Assembly: GCF_030403505.1 (NCBI RefSeq) | Contig: NZ_JAUEMJ010000004.1 | Span: 522,046 to 586,045, forward strand | From: Glycomyces tritici | GTDB lineage: Bacteria > Actinomycetota > Actinomycetes > Mycobacteriales > Micromonosporaceae | Direction: 5' to 3' | DNA: 64,000 nt | Shown here: in pieces, positions 25,976-39,294 of the stretch | Numbering within the stretch: position 1 is the first letter of the stretch | How the letters are laid out: the number at the start of each line of letters is the position of its first letter | Translations under genes and position numbers: made by a program | Notes under the pieces: model-generated | What the model was told of the DNA's origin: nothing | Database searches by the model: none | Seen by the model: the letters and a program-made list of their open reading frames with translations, nothing else

Positions 25976-27484
25976 ATGGCCGCTACGCTTCGAGCACCGC
26001 AGGAGCCCCGCGCCCGCATCACCCCCAAACAGGGCTGGGCGCTGGCCGTGCTGGTGCTCCCCGTCCTGCTCATCTCGATCGACATGACCGTGCTCGGCTT
26101 CGCCGTGCCGTTCCTGTCCGAAGACCTCGCGCCCACCAGCTCCCAGCTCCTGTGGATCGTCGACGTCTACGGGTTCATGCTCGCCGGACTCCTGGTCACC
26201 ATGGGCACCCTCGGCGACCGCGTGGGCCGCCGCAGGCTCCTCGTCATCGGCTCGGCCGCGTTCGCCGCCGCGAGCGTCCTCGCCGCCTACGCGCCGACCG
26301 CCGAAGCGCTCATCGCCGCCCGGGCGCTGCTCGGCCTCGCCGGAGCGACCCTCATGCCGACCACCCTGGCGCTCATGCGGAACCTGTTCCACGACGACCG
26401 CCAGCGCAAGTTCGCCATCGCGATCTGGGCCTCAGGCTTCTCCGCGGGCGCGGCCGCCGGGCCGATCATCGGCGGCTGGCTCCTGGAGCACTTCTGGTGG
26501 GGCTCGGTGTTCCTCATGGCCGCACCGGTCTCGCTCGCGGTCGTGGTCGTCGCGCCGCTGCTCGTGCCGGAGTCGAAGGACCCGAACCCGGGCCGGATCG
26601 ACCTGCCGAGCGTGGCCCTGTCGTTCCTGGCGATGTTCCCGTTCGTCTACGGCGTCAAGACGATCGCCGAGCACGGCCTGACGTGGACGGCCGTCGTGTC
26701 GCTCATCGCGGGCCTCGCGTTCGGCGCGGCGTTCATCGCACGGCAGCTGCGCTTGGAGCACCCGCTCATCGACGTGGGGCTGTTCCGGCTGCGCCGCTTC
26801 AGCGCCTCGCTGGCCACGAACTTCACGATCGTGTTCGCGATGATCTCGTCGCTGTTCCTGCTCACCCAGTACCTGCAGCTCGTGCTCGGCTTCTCCCCCA
26901 TGGAGGCGGGGCTGCTGCTCCTGCCCGAGATGGCGGTCTCCGTGGTCGCGGGCCTGTTCGCCGTGCGGCTCTCGGAGCGGGTCGGCATGGTGCGCACCAT
27001 CATCGGCGGCCTGGTGTTCGTGATGGCCGGCTTCGCGGGCATGTCGCTGGTCGGCGTCGAGCAGGGCGCGCTGGTGGTCGTGGTCGCCTCCATCTTGATC
27101 GGCATCGGGGCCGGCCTCGCGCAGACCGTGACCAACGACGCGATCCTCGCCGCGGCCCCGGCCGACCGGGCGGGCGCGGCGTCGGCGATCTCCGAGACCG
27201 CGTACGAGCTCGGCGGCGCGATGGGCGTCGCGCTCCTGGGTTCGCTCGCGACCGGGATCTACCGCAGCGAGATGGCGGACGCCCCGGTCCAGGCCGAGAC
27301 GCTCGGCGAGGCCGCGCACATCGCCGCGAAGCTGCCCGCCGCCACGGGCGACGCCCTCATGGAGGCCGCCAGGACCGCGTTCACCGACGGGCTGCGGACC
27401 GTGGCGCTCATCGCCGCGGTGCTGGTGCTCCTCGCGACCGTGGCGGTCGGCCGGGCGCTGCGGGAGCAGCCCGCGCAACAGTAG
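25976..27484 (+). CDS. DHA2-family MFS drug exporter (14 TM)
   Basis: 502-residue proton-driven efflux pump of the QacA/SmvA/LfrA type. About 14 hydrophobic segments span residues 20-495. The DHA motifs are present: motif A G-D-R-V-G-R-R-R after helix 2, L-D/S-I-D-M-T-V-L (motif D1-like) in helix 1, R-A-L-L-G-L-A-G-A in helix 4 (motif B) and G-x-x-x-G-P-x-x-G-G (S-A-G-A-A-A-G-P-I-I-G-G-W) in helix 5 (motif C). The start is ATG 25976 (M-A-A-T-L-R-A-P). Expression is likely induced when drug binds the adjacent TetR. Substrates cannot be predicted but probably include cationic dyes or quaternary amines. Confidence 0.92.
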   Translation: MAATLRAPQEPRARITPKQGWALAVLVLPVLLISIDMTVLGFAVPFLSEDLAPTSSQLLWIVDVYGFMLAGLLVTMGTLGDRVGRRRLLVIGSAAFAAASVLAAYAPTAEALIAARALLGLAGATLMPTTLALMRNLFHDDRQRKFAIAIWASGFSAGAAAGPIIGGWLLEHFWWGSVFLMAAPVSLAVVVVAPLLVPESKDPNPGRIDLPSVALSFLAMFPFVYGVKTIAEHGLTWTAVVSLIAGLAFGAAFIARQLRLEHPLIDVGLFRLRRFSASLATNFTIVFAMISSLFLLTQYLQLVLGFSPMEAGLLLLPEMAVSVVAGLFAVRLSERVGMVRTIIGGLVFVMAGFAGMSLVGVEQGALVVVVASILIGIGAGLAQTVTNDAILAAAPADRAGAASAISETAYELGGAMGVALLGSLATGIYRSEMADAPVQAETLGEAAHIAAKLPAATGDALMEAARTAFTDGLRTVALIAAVLVLLATVAVGRALREQPAQQ

Positions 27485-27488
27485 TGCC

Positions 27489-27526
27489 GAAAGGCGGGCC
27501 GCTCCCCGAGGGGAGCGGCCCGCCTT
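27489..27526. terminator. Bidirectional terminator between MFS gene and pyrG
   Basis: AAAGGCGGGCCGCTCCCC (27489-27506) pairs perfectly with 27509-27526, leaving TTTT on the plus side and A-rich sequence before it. A classical shared terminator for convergent genes. Confidence 0.9.
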
Positions 27527-27538
27527 TTACGTGTTCGC

Positions 27539-31568
<4,030 letters not shown>

Positions 31569-31575
31569 GGCGGCG

Positions 31576-32673
31576 CTATCTTCCCGTCAGTTCCAGGTAC
31601 AGCGCGTCGAGCGAGTCGAGCATCTGGGCCTCGTCGGGCCAGGTGGCCGCCCGGGCGAGGCTCTTCTCCCCGTAGGCGGCGAGGCGGGCGGGGTCGTCGA
31701 GGAGGTCGCTCACGGCCCGGTCGAGGCCGTCCACGTCGCCGACCTCGAAGTAGAGGGCGGCGTCGCCCACGAGTTCGGGGATGCCGCCGGTGCGGGTGGT
31801 CACCAGCGGCACGCCGGCCTGCATGACCTCCTGCGCGAAGAGCTGGCGGGCCTCCCACTGGCTGGAGATGACGGCCAGGTCGGCGTCGGCGAGGAGTTCG
31901 GCGACGTCGGTGCGGTGGCCGAGCAGGCGCACGTCGGCCCCGGAGGCGTCGATGAGGCCTTGCAGGCGCGGCCGCTCGGGGCCGTCTCCGGCGATCACGA
32001 CGACCGGCTGCCGGTCGAGCGCGGTCCAGCGCTGCGCGGCGCTGATGAGCGTGTCGTAGTCCTTCTGCGGGTGCAGGCGGCCGACGGAGAGCAGCAGCGG
32101 GCGGTCGCCGATGCCGAGTTCGGCGCGGACTGCGCCGGCGCCGCTCACGGCGACCCGCGGCGGGGCGGCCACGGGCGCGAGACGGGCGTCGCGGGCGCCG
32201 AGGTCGACCAGGTGCTCGTGGAGGTCCGAGGAGGCCGCGAGGGCCACGTCGACGCCGCGGGCGAGGCGCTTCTCGATCTGGTCGGAGACGCGGCGCTTGA
32301 TCCCGGTGGTGATGAGCTGGTTGTGCCAGGTGGTGACGAGGGCGGCGCCGTTGGGGCGGGCCGCGAGCGCGGTGAGCCCGGCGGTGAGGCCGTGGGCGTG
32401 CACGAGGTCGACGCCGCGGCCGGTGATGCCGCGCAGGGCGTTCCGGGCCGACCACCAGGCGAGCGGGAGTTCGGGCGAGGGCTTGGCCGTGATCGGCGCG
32501 GACGCGAAGCGGGCGCCCTTGGCGCGGAAGCCGAAGCGCTCCTCGGTCTCGGGCGGGCCGACGACCAGGACGGCGTCGCCGCGTTCGACCAGGCCCGCCG
32601 CGAGCGACGCGACGTGCGTCCCGATGCCGCCTGTCGAGGGGCCGAGCACCAAGGCGATTCGGCGATGGCTCAC
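31576..32673 (-). CDS. GT4-type glycosyltransferase
   Basis: 365 residues of GT-B fold. The N-terminal half begins with the acceptor-side G-P-S-T-G-G-I-G-T-H-V loop. The C-terminal half has the GT4 signature L-L-S-V-G-R-L-H-P-Q-K-D-Y and V-V-I-A-G-D-G-P-E, then the E-x7-E-like region (Q-W-E-A-R-Q-L-F-A-Q-E-V-M-Q-A-G-V-P-L-V-T-T) that binds the nucleotide sugar. No membrane segment. GTG 32673 overlaps the murJ stop (GTGA), so synthesis is coupled to the flippase. Probably glycosylates an envelope lipid or polymer; donor and acceptor unknown. Confidence 0.88.
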   Translation of the reverse strand: MSHRRIALVLGPSTGGIGTHVASLAAGLVERGDAVLVVGPPETEERFGFRAKGARFASAPITAKPSPELPLAWWSARNALRGITGRGVDLVHAHGLTAGLTALAARPNGAALVTTWHNQLITTGIKRRVSDQIEKRLARGVDVALAASSDLHEHLVDLGARDARLAPVAAPPRVAVSGAGAVRAELGIGDRPLLLSVGRLHPQKDYDTLISAAQRWTALDRQPVVVIAGDGPERPRLQGLIDASGADVRLLGHRTDVAELLADADLAVISSQWEARQLFAQEVMQAGVPLVTTRTGGIPELVGDAALYFEVGDVDGLDRAVSDLLDDPARLAAYGEKSLARAATWPDEAQMLDSLDALYLELTGR

Positions 32674-34379
32674 TTGTCTGCTCCACTGGTCTCGTCGTGC
32701 ACTGGGTCGTCAGGTGCGCTGTCGTCGAGTGCGCTGTCGTCGGGTTCTTCAGACGCTCGGATTATGCCAGCGCGTCGCAAGACGGGGCGCACCACACCGG
32801 ATCCGCCGATGAGCGCGGCGACCCCGAGGTAGACGACGGCGACGGCGCCGCCGACGACGACGCCTTGCCAGAGGGCCGAGTAGAAGTTGCCGGCATGGCC
32901 CGACAGCGCGATGATCTCGCGGGAGGCCAGGACGGCCGCGACTGCGGCCACGACAGTGGCCAGCGCGGCCCTGGGAATGCCTCTCAGGCTCGCGGCGCCG
33001 GTGTGGCGGGCGATGGCGGCGGTGAGCGCCAAGCCGATGACGGTCATGCCGATCGACCAGGCGATCGCGAGGGCGAGGGTGCGGTCGGCGAGGGGCATGT
33101 TCTCGGAGAGGACGACGGCGGCCACGGCGGCGGCGGCCCAGCCGATCGAGGTAGCTCCGGCGGCGTACTTGTTGCGGCCGATGGCGTACAGGCCGCGGGA
33201 GTAGATCGCGAAGACCGAGTAGCCGAAGAGGCCGAATGCCAGGCCGGTGAGGGTGCCCTGGATCTGCATCTGGGTGTTGTCGCTCTTGTCGGCCGACACC
33301 GAGGAGAGGACGGTCGCGATGGGCTCGGCGAGTCCGGCGAGCGCGGCGACGCCGAGGCCGGAGAGCAGGAGGATCGCGCGGCCGGTCTGGGAGAGGCGGC
33401 GCTGATACCGGTCATGCTCGCCGAGTGAGAACGCTTCTGCCAGTACGGGGTACGCGGCGGTGGCGAGCGGGACCGCGAGGATGGCCCAGGGCAGGAGGAA
33501 GAAAGTCTGCGAGACGGTGAAGACCGCTACGGCGCCCGGGTCGGAGCTGCCGTTGGCGAGGCGGATGAGCAGGGCCTGGCACAGCTGCTGGGCGCCGACG
33601 GTAATGGCCCCGGCGATGGCGAGGGATTTCAGGCCGGAAGCGACGTGGGTGTCGAGCCGCCAGGCGGGCCGCAGATGGAGGCCGAGGCCGCGCAGCGGGA
33701 AGATGAGGCAGCCGGCGAGGACGGCGACGCCGCAGGTGGTGCCGAGGGCGAGGAACACGATGCCGTTCTGGCCCAGGTTCTCGACCTCGAACTCGCGTCC
33801 GGAGATCCCGCCGTAGATCACGTAGACCAGGGCCATCACGACGCTGGAGAGGAGCGGTGCGAGGGCGGGCCAGGCGAAGCGGCGGTGCGACTGGAGGATG
33901 CCGGTGAGGACGACCGCGACCCCGTAGAGCGGGATCTGGGGGGCGAAGAGGACGAGCATCTCGGTGGCGGCGTCGATCGTCGCTTCTCTGGCGATCGGGT
34001 CGGCGACCGCGTTGTTGTCCGGCATCAGCAGGACGATGATCGGGCGCGCGAAGGCCGCCACGAGCAGACCGGCGGGGATGAGGATGGTCAGCGCCCAGGT
34101 CATCAGCGCCGAGGCGATATGGCTGACCTGTTTGGGGTCGTTCCGGGCGAGCGGGGCGGCGAGGAGCGGGATCACCAGGGCGGCGAGGGCGCCGCCGGCG
34201 ACGAGCTCGAAGATGATGTTCGGGATGGAGTTGGCGGTCTGGTAGGCGGTGCCGAGCGTTCCGAGGCCGATGGCCCACGTGAACACCATCGTCCGGCCGA
34301 ATCCGGCCAGGCGGGAGGCGACGGTGATCGCACCGATGACCGAGGCGGCACGACCGACTTCGCGTCGGGTCTCGGTCAA
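32670..34379 (-). CDS. murJ: Lipid II flippase MurJ (MviN)
   Basis: 569 residues with about 14 hydrophobic helices, MOP superfamily. N-terminal R-A-A-S-V-I-G-A-I-T-V-A-S-R-L-A-G-F-G-R and the conserved I-P-N-I-I-F-E-L-V-A-G-G-A-L-A, F-A-P-Q-I-P-L-Y-G, and T-A-A-Y-P-V-L-A-E fit MurJ, which flips lipid-linked peptidoglycan precursor. It lacks the pseudokinase and carbohydrate-binding extension of mycobacterial MviN and ends in an acidic 30-residue tail rich in D-D-S. Start TTG 34379 overlaps the upstream TGA (TTGA). TTG is unusual but no better start exists near the first helix. Confidence 0.93.
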   Translation of the reverse strand: MTETRREVGRAASVIGAITVASRLAGFGRTMVFTWAIGLGTLGTAYQTANSIPNIIFELVAGGALAALVIPLLAAPLARNDPKQVSHIASALMTWALTILIPAGLLVAAFARPIIVLLMPDNNAVADPIAREATIDAATEMLVLFAPQIPLYGVAVVLTGILQSHRRFAWPALAPLLSSVVMALVYVIYGGISGREFEVENLGQNGIVFLALGTTCGVAVLAGCLIFPLRGLGLHLRPAWRLDTHVASGLKSLAIAGAITVGAQQLCQALLIRLANGSSDPGAVAVFTVSQTFFLLPWAILAVPLATAAYPVLAEAFSLGEHDRYQRRLSQTGRAILLLSGLGVAALAGLAEPIATVLSSVSADKSDNTQMQIQGTLTGLAFGLFGYSVFAIYSRGLYAIGRNKYAAGATSIGWAAAAVAAVVLSENMPLADRTLALAIAWSIGMTVIGLALTAAIARHTGAASLRGIPRAALATVVAAVAAVLASREIIALSGHAGNFYSALWQGVVVGGAVAVVYLGVAALIGGSGVVRPVLRRAGIIRASEEPDDSALDDSAPDDPVHDETSGADK

Positions 34380-35272
34380 GACTTCGTCCGACCCAGCTCG
34401 TCCAACTCCCGCAGCACGGGCGTCTCGGCTATCACTTTCGTGAAGCTCACTTTTTCGGAGGCGGCGATGAGGGCGGCGACGCCCGCGAGGGCGACGTGGC
34501 GGCCGATCATGCCGGTGCGGGCGATGTAGGCGAGGCCGAGGAGCGCGCCGAGGGCGTTCGCGCCGCCGTCGCCGAGCATGGTCTTGCCGTCGAGGTCGTC
34601 GGCCATCGCGGCGCCCGCGGCCGCGGAGACCGCGAGCGCGGTGTTGGCGCCGCCCGCGGCGGTGCGGCGGCGGGAGTTCTCGCCGACCGAGCGCGACAGG
34701 GGCGCGGAGGCGAGGGTGACGACCTTGAGGGCGCGGCCGGGCCGCAGGTCGAAGAGGTTGATCACATTGGCGGCGCCTGCGATGACGCCGCCGCCCACGC
34801 CGACGTTCCAGAGGCGGCGCACCAGCGGGCGGCGCTCGTCGGTGAGTTCGCCGTTCTGCAGGTCGATGAGGGCGGCCGAGGCGATGCCGGCGGTGGAGAT
34901 GCCGAGGATCTTGATGAAGCCGGCGCTCAAGCGGCCCTTGAGGAGCGCGCCGACGTGGCCTTTGAAGCCCTTGGCCTTCTCGCCTTTGGCGTCGGCGATG
35001 TCGTCGTAAAGGCCGACCGCTCCGGCGGTGAGCCCTGCGGCGGCCGCGGCAGCGGCGTACGCCGGGGAGTTCGCCCCCAGCACCGCGCCTGCGGTGGCGC
35101 CCACGGTGATCCCCGGGCCTTCGGCCAGGGACACGGTGTCGCCCTTGTGGTTGACGCGTTCCAGTTCGGCCGCCCACTTGGAGCGGCGTACGGCGCTGAT
35201 CGCGGCGATCGTGCCGCCCGCGGCGAGGCCTCCGATGAACGCCCGCCCTACCGTGCGCGTTAGCTGGCTCAT
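34376..35272 (-). CDS. MraY/WecA-like membrane phosphoglycosyltransferase homologue
   Basis: 298 residues with several hydrophobic segments. It resembles the phospho-N-acetylmuramoyl-pentapeptide-transferase family. G-L-Y-D-D-I-A-D corresponds to the conserved D-D loop (usually F-x-D-D), N-L-F-D-L-R-P-G-R-A-L-K to the N-x-x-D-G/D region, and L-G-D-G-G-A-N-A-L-G-A-L-L-G to the G-D-x-G-S motif. It is shorter than MraY and probably not the essential enzyme, which is encoded in the dcw cluster. Activity is uncertain. It is the first gene of a coupled run with murJ and the glycosyltransferase, so an envelope glycolipid pathway is likely. Confidence 0.72.
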   Translation of the reverse strand: MSQLTRTVGRAFIGGLAAGGTIAAISAVRRSKWAAELERVNHKGDTVSLAEGPGITVGATAGAVLGANSPAYAAAAAAAGLTAGAVGLYDDIADAKGEKAKGFKGHVGALLKGRLSAGFIKILGISTAGIASAALIDLQNGELTDERRPLVRRLWNVGVGGGVIAGAANVINLFDLRPGRALKVVTLASAPLSRSVGENSRRRTAAGGANTALAVSAAAGAAMADDLDGKTMLGDGGANALGALLGLAYIARTGMIGRHVALAGVAALIAASEKVSFTKVIAETPVLRELDELGRTKS

Positions 35273-35282
35273 GGGCGCGATA

Positions 35283-36212
35283 CTAGGCCGCGCCGGGAAG
35301 CAGGTCTGAAGCGCCCTCCCCGGTGCCGAGGTGGTTGACCGTGCCGGTATTGATGAAATCGGCGAGCGCGGCGACCGCGGCGATCTGACCCTGGGTGATG
35401 GCGACGTTGTCGACGGTGGCGACGGTGTCGGCGTTCTCGGCCAGGAGCGTCTTGATCGGGTTGCCGTCGCCGGTGTCGGTCGTGGCCGCGTAGACCGTGG
35501 GGTCGTCGGCGGCGAACTCGTTGGTGAGGGCGACCATGCCGGCGTTGCGCTCGACGGCGTCGGAGTCGGTGGACCCGGGTCCGGCGAGGATGATGACGCC
35601 GTCGGCGACGCCCGTGGGCGCGGTCTCGACGGTGAGCATCTCCAGCTCGTTGAGGCCGGTGATGACCGTGGTGATGTCGGCGGGGGCGACCGTCACGGTC
35701 GTCCCGGCGGCTTCGCCGGTGGTGACGGCGGCGAGCACGTAGCTCATCGCGGTCACGCCGTCGTAGGTGACGGGCGTGGTCATGGTGTCGGGGGTGGTGC
35801 GCTCGGCGAGGTCGCCGAGGGTGCCGGTGTTGGCCGGGTCGAAGAAGTCGTCGAGGATCGAGATCCGGCCGGAGACGGTGGCCCCGGCGTAGCCGAGCAT
35901 CTCGACGGTGCCGTCGACCTGGGCGGTGTCGGCGCCGGGGAGGGCGACGACGAGGACGTTCTTCGCGGTGAGCTGCCCGGCGAGGTAGGACGGGGCGACG
36001 GCGTTCGCGAACGCCTGGTCGTCCTCGAGGTCCTTCTCCATCTGCTCGGCCTGGTCCCGCAGCTGCTCGTTGCTGTCGCGCAGGCTCTGGATGTTGCTCT
36101 CGAAGGCCTCGATGGCGGGGCCGTTGAGGGCGGCCGTGCCGAGGATCAGGCCCACGGTGAGGGCGAGGAAGACCGCGGTGAGGCTCACCAGGTGGTAGCG
36201 GAAGTTGATCAC
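35283..36212 (-). CDS. steB: SteB/MctB-type membrane-anchored protein
   Basis: 309 residues. M-I-N-F-R-Y-H-L-V-S-L-T-A-V-F-L-A-L-T-V-G-L-I-L-G-T is the conserved start and single membrane anchor of the copper-transporter MctB/SteB family. A coiled coil (about 35-75, I-Q-S-L-R-D-S-N-E-Q-L) and an extracytoplasmic alpha/beta domain follow. In corynebacteria SteB partners SteA at the division ring; in mycobacteria MctB was linked to copper. GTG 36212 overlaps the steA stop (GTGA), strongly implying a working pair. Confidence 0.9.
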   Translation of the reverse strand: MINFRYHLVSLTAVFLALTVGLILGTAALNGPAIEAFESNIQSLRDSNEQLRDQAEQMEKDLEDDQAFANAVAPSYLAGQLTAKNVLVVALPGADTAQVDGTVEMLGYAGATVSGRISILDDFFDPANTGTLGDLAERTTPDTMTTPVTYDGVTAMSYVLAAVTTGEAAGTTVTVAPADITTVITGLNELEMLTVETAPTGVADGVIILAGPGSTDSDAVERNAGMVALTNEFAADDPTVYAATTDTGDGNPIKTLLAENADTVATVDNVAITQGQIAAVAALADFINTGTVNHLGTGEGASDLLPGAA

Positions 36213-37411
36213 GAGAACAGCCTTTGGATTTGGAAGAGCAGTCCGTCCCACCAGTCGGCGATGACGTCGACGAAGGAGCGGCCGACCGTGGAGATGGCCA
36301 CGGCGGTGGCCATCGCGGCGAGCCCGGAGACGATGAGCAGGAGCAGGGCGGAGATCGACATGTCCTGGCGGTAGAGGCGCGAGACGCCCTTGGCGTCGAC
36401 GAGCTTGCCGCCCACGCGCAGGCGCGTGAGGAACGTGGAGGCCATGCCGCCGCGTCCCTTGTCGAGGAACTCGACCATGGTGACGTGGGTGCCGACGGCG
36501 CAGATGAGCTCGGCGCCCTTCTCGTCGGCCATGAGCATCGCGATGTCCTCGGAGGTGGCCGCGGCCGGGAACGGGATCGCGGGGACCCCGAGCTTGTCCA
36601 TCCGCTCCATGCCGGGGGCGCGCCCGTCGGCGTAGGCGTGGACGACGATCTCGGCGCCGCAGCGCAGGGCGTCGTCGGAGACCGAGTCCATGTCGCCGAC
36701 GATCATGTCGGGCGTGTAGCCGGCTTCCAGGAGCGCGTCCGCGCCGCCGTCGACGCCCACGAGCACGGGCTTGAACTCGCGGATGTAGGGGCGGAGGACG
36801 TCGATGTCCTCTTTGTAGTTGTAGCCGCGGATGACGATGAGCGCGTGGCGGCCGTTGAAGGAGGTCTTCACATCGGGCACGCCCACGCCGTCGAGCAGGA
36901 GGTCCCGCTCGCGCTTGAGGTACTCCATGGTGTTGGCCGCGAAGGCCTCGAGCTGGATCGAGAGCCCTTCCTTGGCGGCCTCCATGTCGGCGCCGACCGT
37001 GGCCTCGGTCTGGACCGCGCCTTCGGCGATGAGGTCGCCGCCGGAGAAGATCTCCCCGGTCTCGATGTCCACCGAGACGGACCGGCCCTCGCGGACGCGG
37101 TCGAAGATCTCGTCGCCGACGCCGTCGATGAGGACGATCCCGGCCTTGACGAGCACTTCGGGGCCGAGGTTCGGGTAGCGGCCCGAGATCGACTTCGAGG
37201 CGTTGACGACCACCGGGACGCCGGTGCCGACCAGAGTGTCGGCGGCGACCCGGTCGAGGTCGACGTGGTCGATGATGGCGATGTCGCCGGGTTCGAGCCG
37301 GCCGCACAGCCGCTTCGTACGGCGGTCGAGGCGGGCGGTGCCGACCAGCCGATCATCGGAGGGGTCGCCCTCCGGGCTCCGCCCGGGCAAACGCAAGCTA
37401 GGTACACGCAT
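36209..37411 (-). CDS. steA: SteA, cytokinetic-ring protein with thiamine-pyrophosphokinase-like fold
   Basis: 400 residues. The conserved centre G-V-D-G-G-A-D-A-L-L-E-A-G-Y-T-P-D-M-I-V-G-D-M-D-S-V-S-D resembles the nucleotide-binding part of thiamine pyrophosphokinase. Upstream are G-T-A-R-L-D-R-R-T-K-R-L and D-I-A-I-I-D-H-V-D-L-D-R-V. The C-terminus has one hydrophobic helix (about 350-372) that would anchor it to the membrane. Known for the family: SteA-SteB acts in late cytokinesis of Corynebacterium. Order steA-steB next to recN is as in M. tuberculosis (Rv1697-Rv1698). Confidence 0.92.
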   Translation of the reverse strand: MRVPSLRLPGRSPEGDPSDDRLVGTARLDRRTKRLCGRLEPGDIAIIDHVDLDRVAADTLVGTGVPVVVNASKSISGRYPNLGPEVLVKAGIVLIDGVGDEIFDRVREGRSVSVDIETGEIFSGGDLIAEGAVQTEATVGADMEAAKEGLSIQLEAFAANTMEYLKRERDLLLDGVGVPDVKTSFNGRHALIVIRGYNYKEDIDVLRPYIREFKPVLVGVDGGADALLEAGYTPDMIVGDMDSVSDDALRCGAEIVVHAYADGRAPGMERMDKLGVPAIPFPAAATSEDIAMLMADEKGAELICAVGTHVTMVEFLDKGRGGMASTFLTRLRVGGKLVDAKGVSRLYRQDMSISALLLLIVSGLAAMATAVAISTVGRSFVDVIADWWDGLLFQIQRLFS

Positions 37412-37487
37412 CGTGCATCATCATGCCATCCGATCGCACGCGCCGCGGCGACGGCTCGCCGGGGCGGGCACCGCGAGCGACGCTTTG

Positions 37488-39236
37488 CTAGGACTTCATC
37501 TTCGCCGCTTCTGCCAGCAGTTCCTCGGCGTGGGCCACGCCCAGGTGCGAATCGGGCATGCCGGCGAGCATGCGAGCAAGCTCACGTGCGCGCGCCGCGT
37601 CGTCGACCACGCGCACGCCCGAGACCGTGACGGCCCCTGACGTGTCCTTCGAGACCACCAGGTGGCGGTCGGCGAAGGCCGCGACCTGCGGCAGGTGGGT
37701 GACGACGAGCACCTGGTGGCGGCGGGCGAGCTTGGCGAGGCAGCGGCCGATCTCGATCGCCGCGCCGCCGCCGACCCCGGCGTCGACCTCGTCGAACACG
37801 AGGACGGGCGGGCCGCCGATCTCGGCGAAGACCACTTCGATCGCGAGCATGACGCGGGAGAGCTCGCCGCCTGACGCGCCCTTGTGGAGGGCGGCGGGGA
37901 GGGAGCCCGGGTGCGGGCGCAGCAGAAGTTCGACCTCGTCGGCGCCGTCCTCAGTGGCGCCGGAGACGGTCATCTCGTCGCCGCCGGTCACCGTGAGGTC
38001 GATGCCGCCGCGGCCGGCCGGACGCGGCTCGACCGCGGCCGTGACCTCGGCGTGCGGCATCGCGAGGCCTTTGAGCTCGGCCGAGACCGAGGCGGAGAAG
38101 CGCTCGGCCGCGGCGCGGCGGGAGGCGCGCAGCTGCCCGGCGAGCTCGGCGGCCCGCGCGGTGAGCTCCGCGTGCTGCGATTCGAGTTCGGCGACGCGCT
38201 CGTCGGAGACGTCGAGCTCCCCGAGCCGTTTGGTGGCGTTCTCGGCCCAGGCCAGCACGCCGGGGAGGTCCTCGGCGTACTTGCGGAACAGGGTCTTCAT
38301 GGCGGCCTGGCGCTGGTAGATCTCCTCCAGGCGCTGCGGGTCGGCCGAGAGGTCGTCGAGGTACGCGGAGAGGTCGACGGCGGCTTCGGCGAGGAGTGCG
38401 CCGGCCTCGGCGAGGCGCTCGGCGAACTCGGCGAGCTTGGGGTCGGCGTGGGCGTCGTGCTCCAGAGCGCGCGCAGCGGCGCCGACGGTGTCGGTCGCGC
38501 CGCCTTCGCCGGTGGCCGGGTCGCCGCTGATCGCGCCGTGCGCGGTGGCGGCGGCGAGGCGCAGGGCCTCGGCGTTCTCGAGGCGGCGGGCCTCTTCGGC
38601 GAGTTCGGCGTCCTCGCCTTCCTGCGGGTCGACGGCGGTGATCTCGTCGAGGCCCAGGCGCAGCATGTCGGCCTCGCGGGCCATCTCGCGGGCGCTGGTG
38701 CGCAGGCGGGAGAGCTCGGCGGCGCAGGCGCCGAGTTCATGGAAGACGGCGCGGTAGGCCTCGAGGACCTTGCCGTGGTCGGCCCCGGCGAAGCGGTCGA
38801 GCGCGGCCCGCTGCTCGGCGGGCTGCAGCAGCCGCATCTGGTCCGACTGGCCGTGCACCGAGATCGCCAGCTCGCCGAGTTCGGCCAGTACGCCGACGGG
38901 CGCGGAGCGGCCGCCGACCCAGGCCTTCGAACGGCCTTCAGAGGACACTGAGCGGGCTAGCAGCAGCTCGCCGTCCTCGAGGTCGGCCCCGGCCTCGATG
39001 GCGCGCTCCCGCAGTTCGAGGGCGTGCTCGCCCACGGCGAAGCGACCCTCCACAAGGGCTCGGTCAGCACCGAGGGGAGCACGGGAGGCACGACCGCCGA
39101 ACAGCAGACCAAGACCGGCCACGACCATGGTCTTACCGGCGCCGGTTTCACCGGTGATGCAGGTCAGGCCGGAATCGAGCGGCAAGGTGGCGTCAGCGAT
39201 CACGCCCAGATTCTGGATGCGAAGCTCCTCCAACAC
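37488..39236 (-). CDS. recN: DNA repair protein RecN
   Basis: 582-residue SMC-like ATPase for double-strand break repair. Begins L-E-E-L-R-I-Q-N-L-G-V-I with Walker A I-T-G-E-T-G-A-G-K-T-M-V. A long coiled-coil middle (about 150-370) is followed by the signature L-S-R-V-M-L-A and Walker B V-L-V-F-D-E-V-D-A-G-V-G-G, then H-L-P-Q-V-A-A. GTG 39236 is chosen because family members begin with this sequence; the Shine-Dalgarno is weak. 58 bases separate it from nadK upstream, so they are likely cotranscribed. Confidence 0.95.
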   Translation of the reverse strand: MLEELRIQNLGVIADATLPLDSGLTCITGETGAGKTMVVAGLGLLFGGRASRAPLGADRALVEGRFAVGEHALELRERAIEAGADLEDGELLLARSVSSEGRSKAWVGGRSAPVGVLAELGELAISVHGQSDQMRLLQPAEQRAALDRFAGADHGKVLEAYRAVFHELGACAAELSRLRTSAREMAREADMLRLGLDEITAVDPQEGEDAELAEEARRLENAEALRLAAATAHGAISGDPATGEGGATDTVGAAARALEHDAHADPKLAEFAERLAEAGALLAEAAVDLSAYLDDLSADPQRLEEIYQRQAAMKTLFRKYAEDLPGVLAWAENATKRLGELDVSDERVAELESQHAELTARAAELAGQLRASRRAAAERFSASVSAELKGLAMPHAEVTAAVEPRPAGRGGIDLTVTGGDEMTVSGATEDGADEVELLLRPHPGSLPAALHKGASGGELSRVMLAIEVVFAEIGGPPVLVFDEVDAGVGGGAAIEIGRCLAKLARRHQVLVVTHLPQVAAFADRHLVVSKDTSGAVTVSGVRVVDDAARARELARMLAGMPDSHLGVAHAEELLAEAAKMKS

Positions 39237-39294
39237 GCTTCGAAGCCTAGCCGGTCCGTCTGACAATCGGCGGCCGAGCGGCGGCGGATGCGTC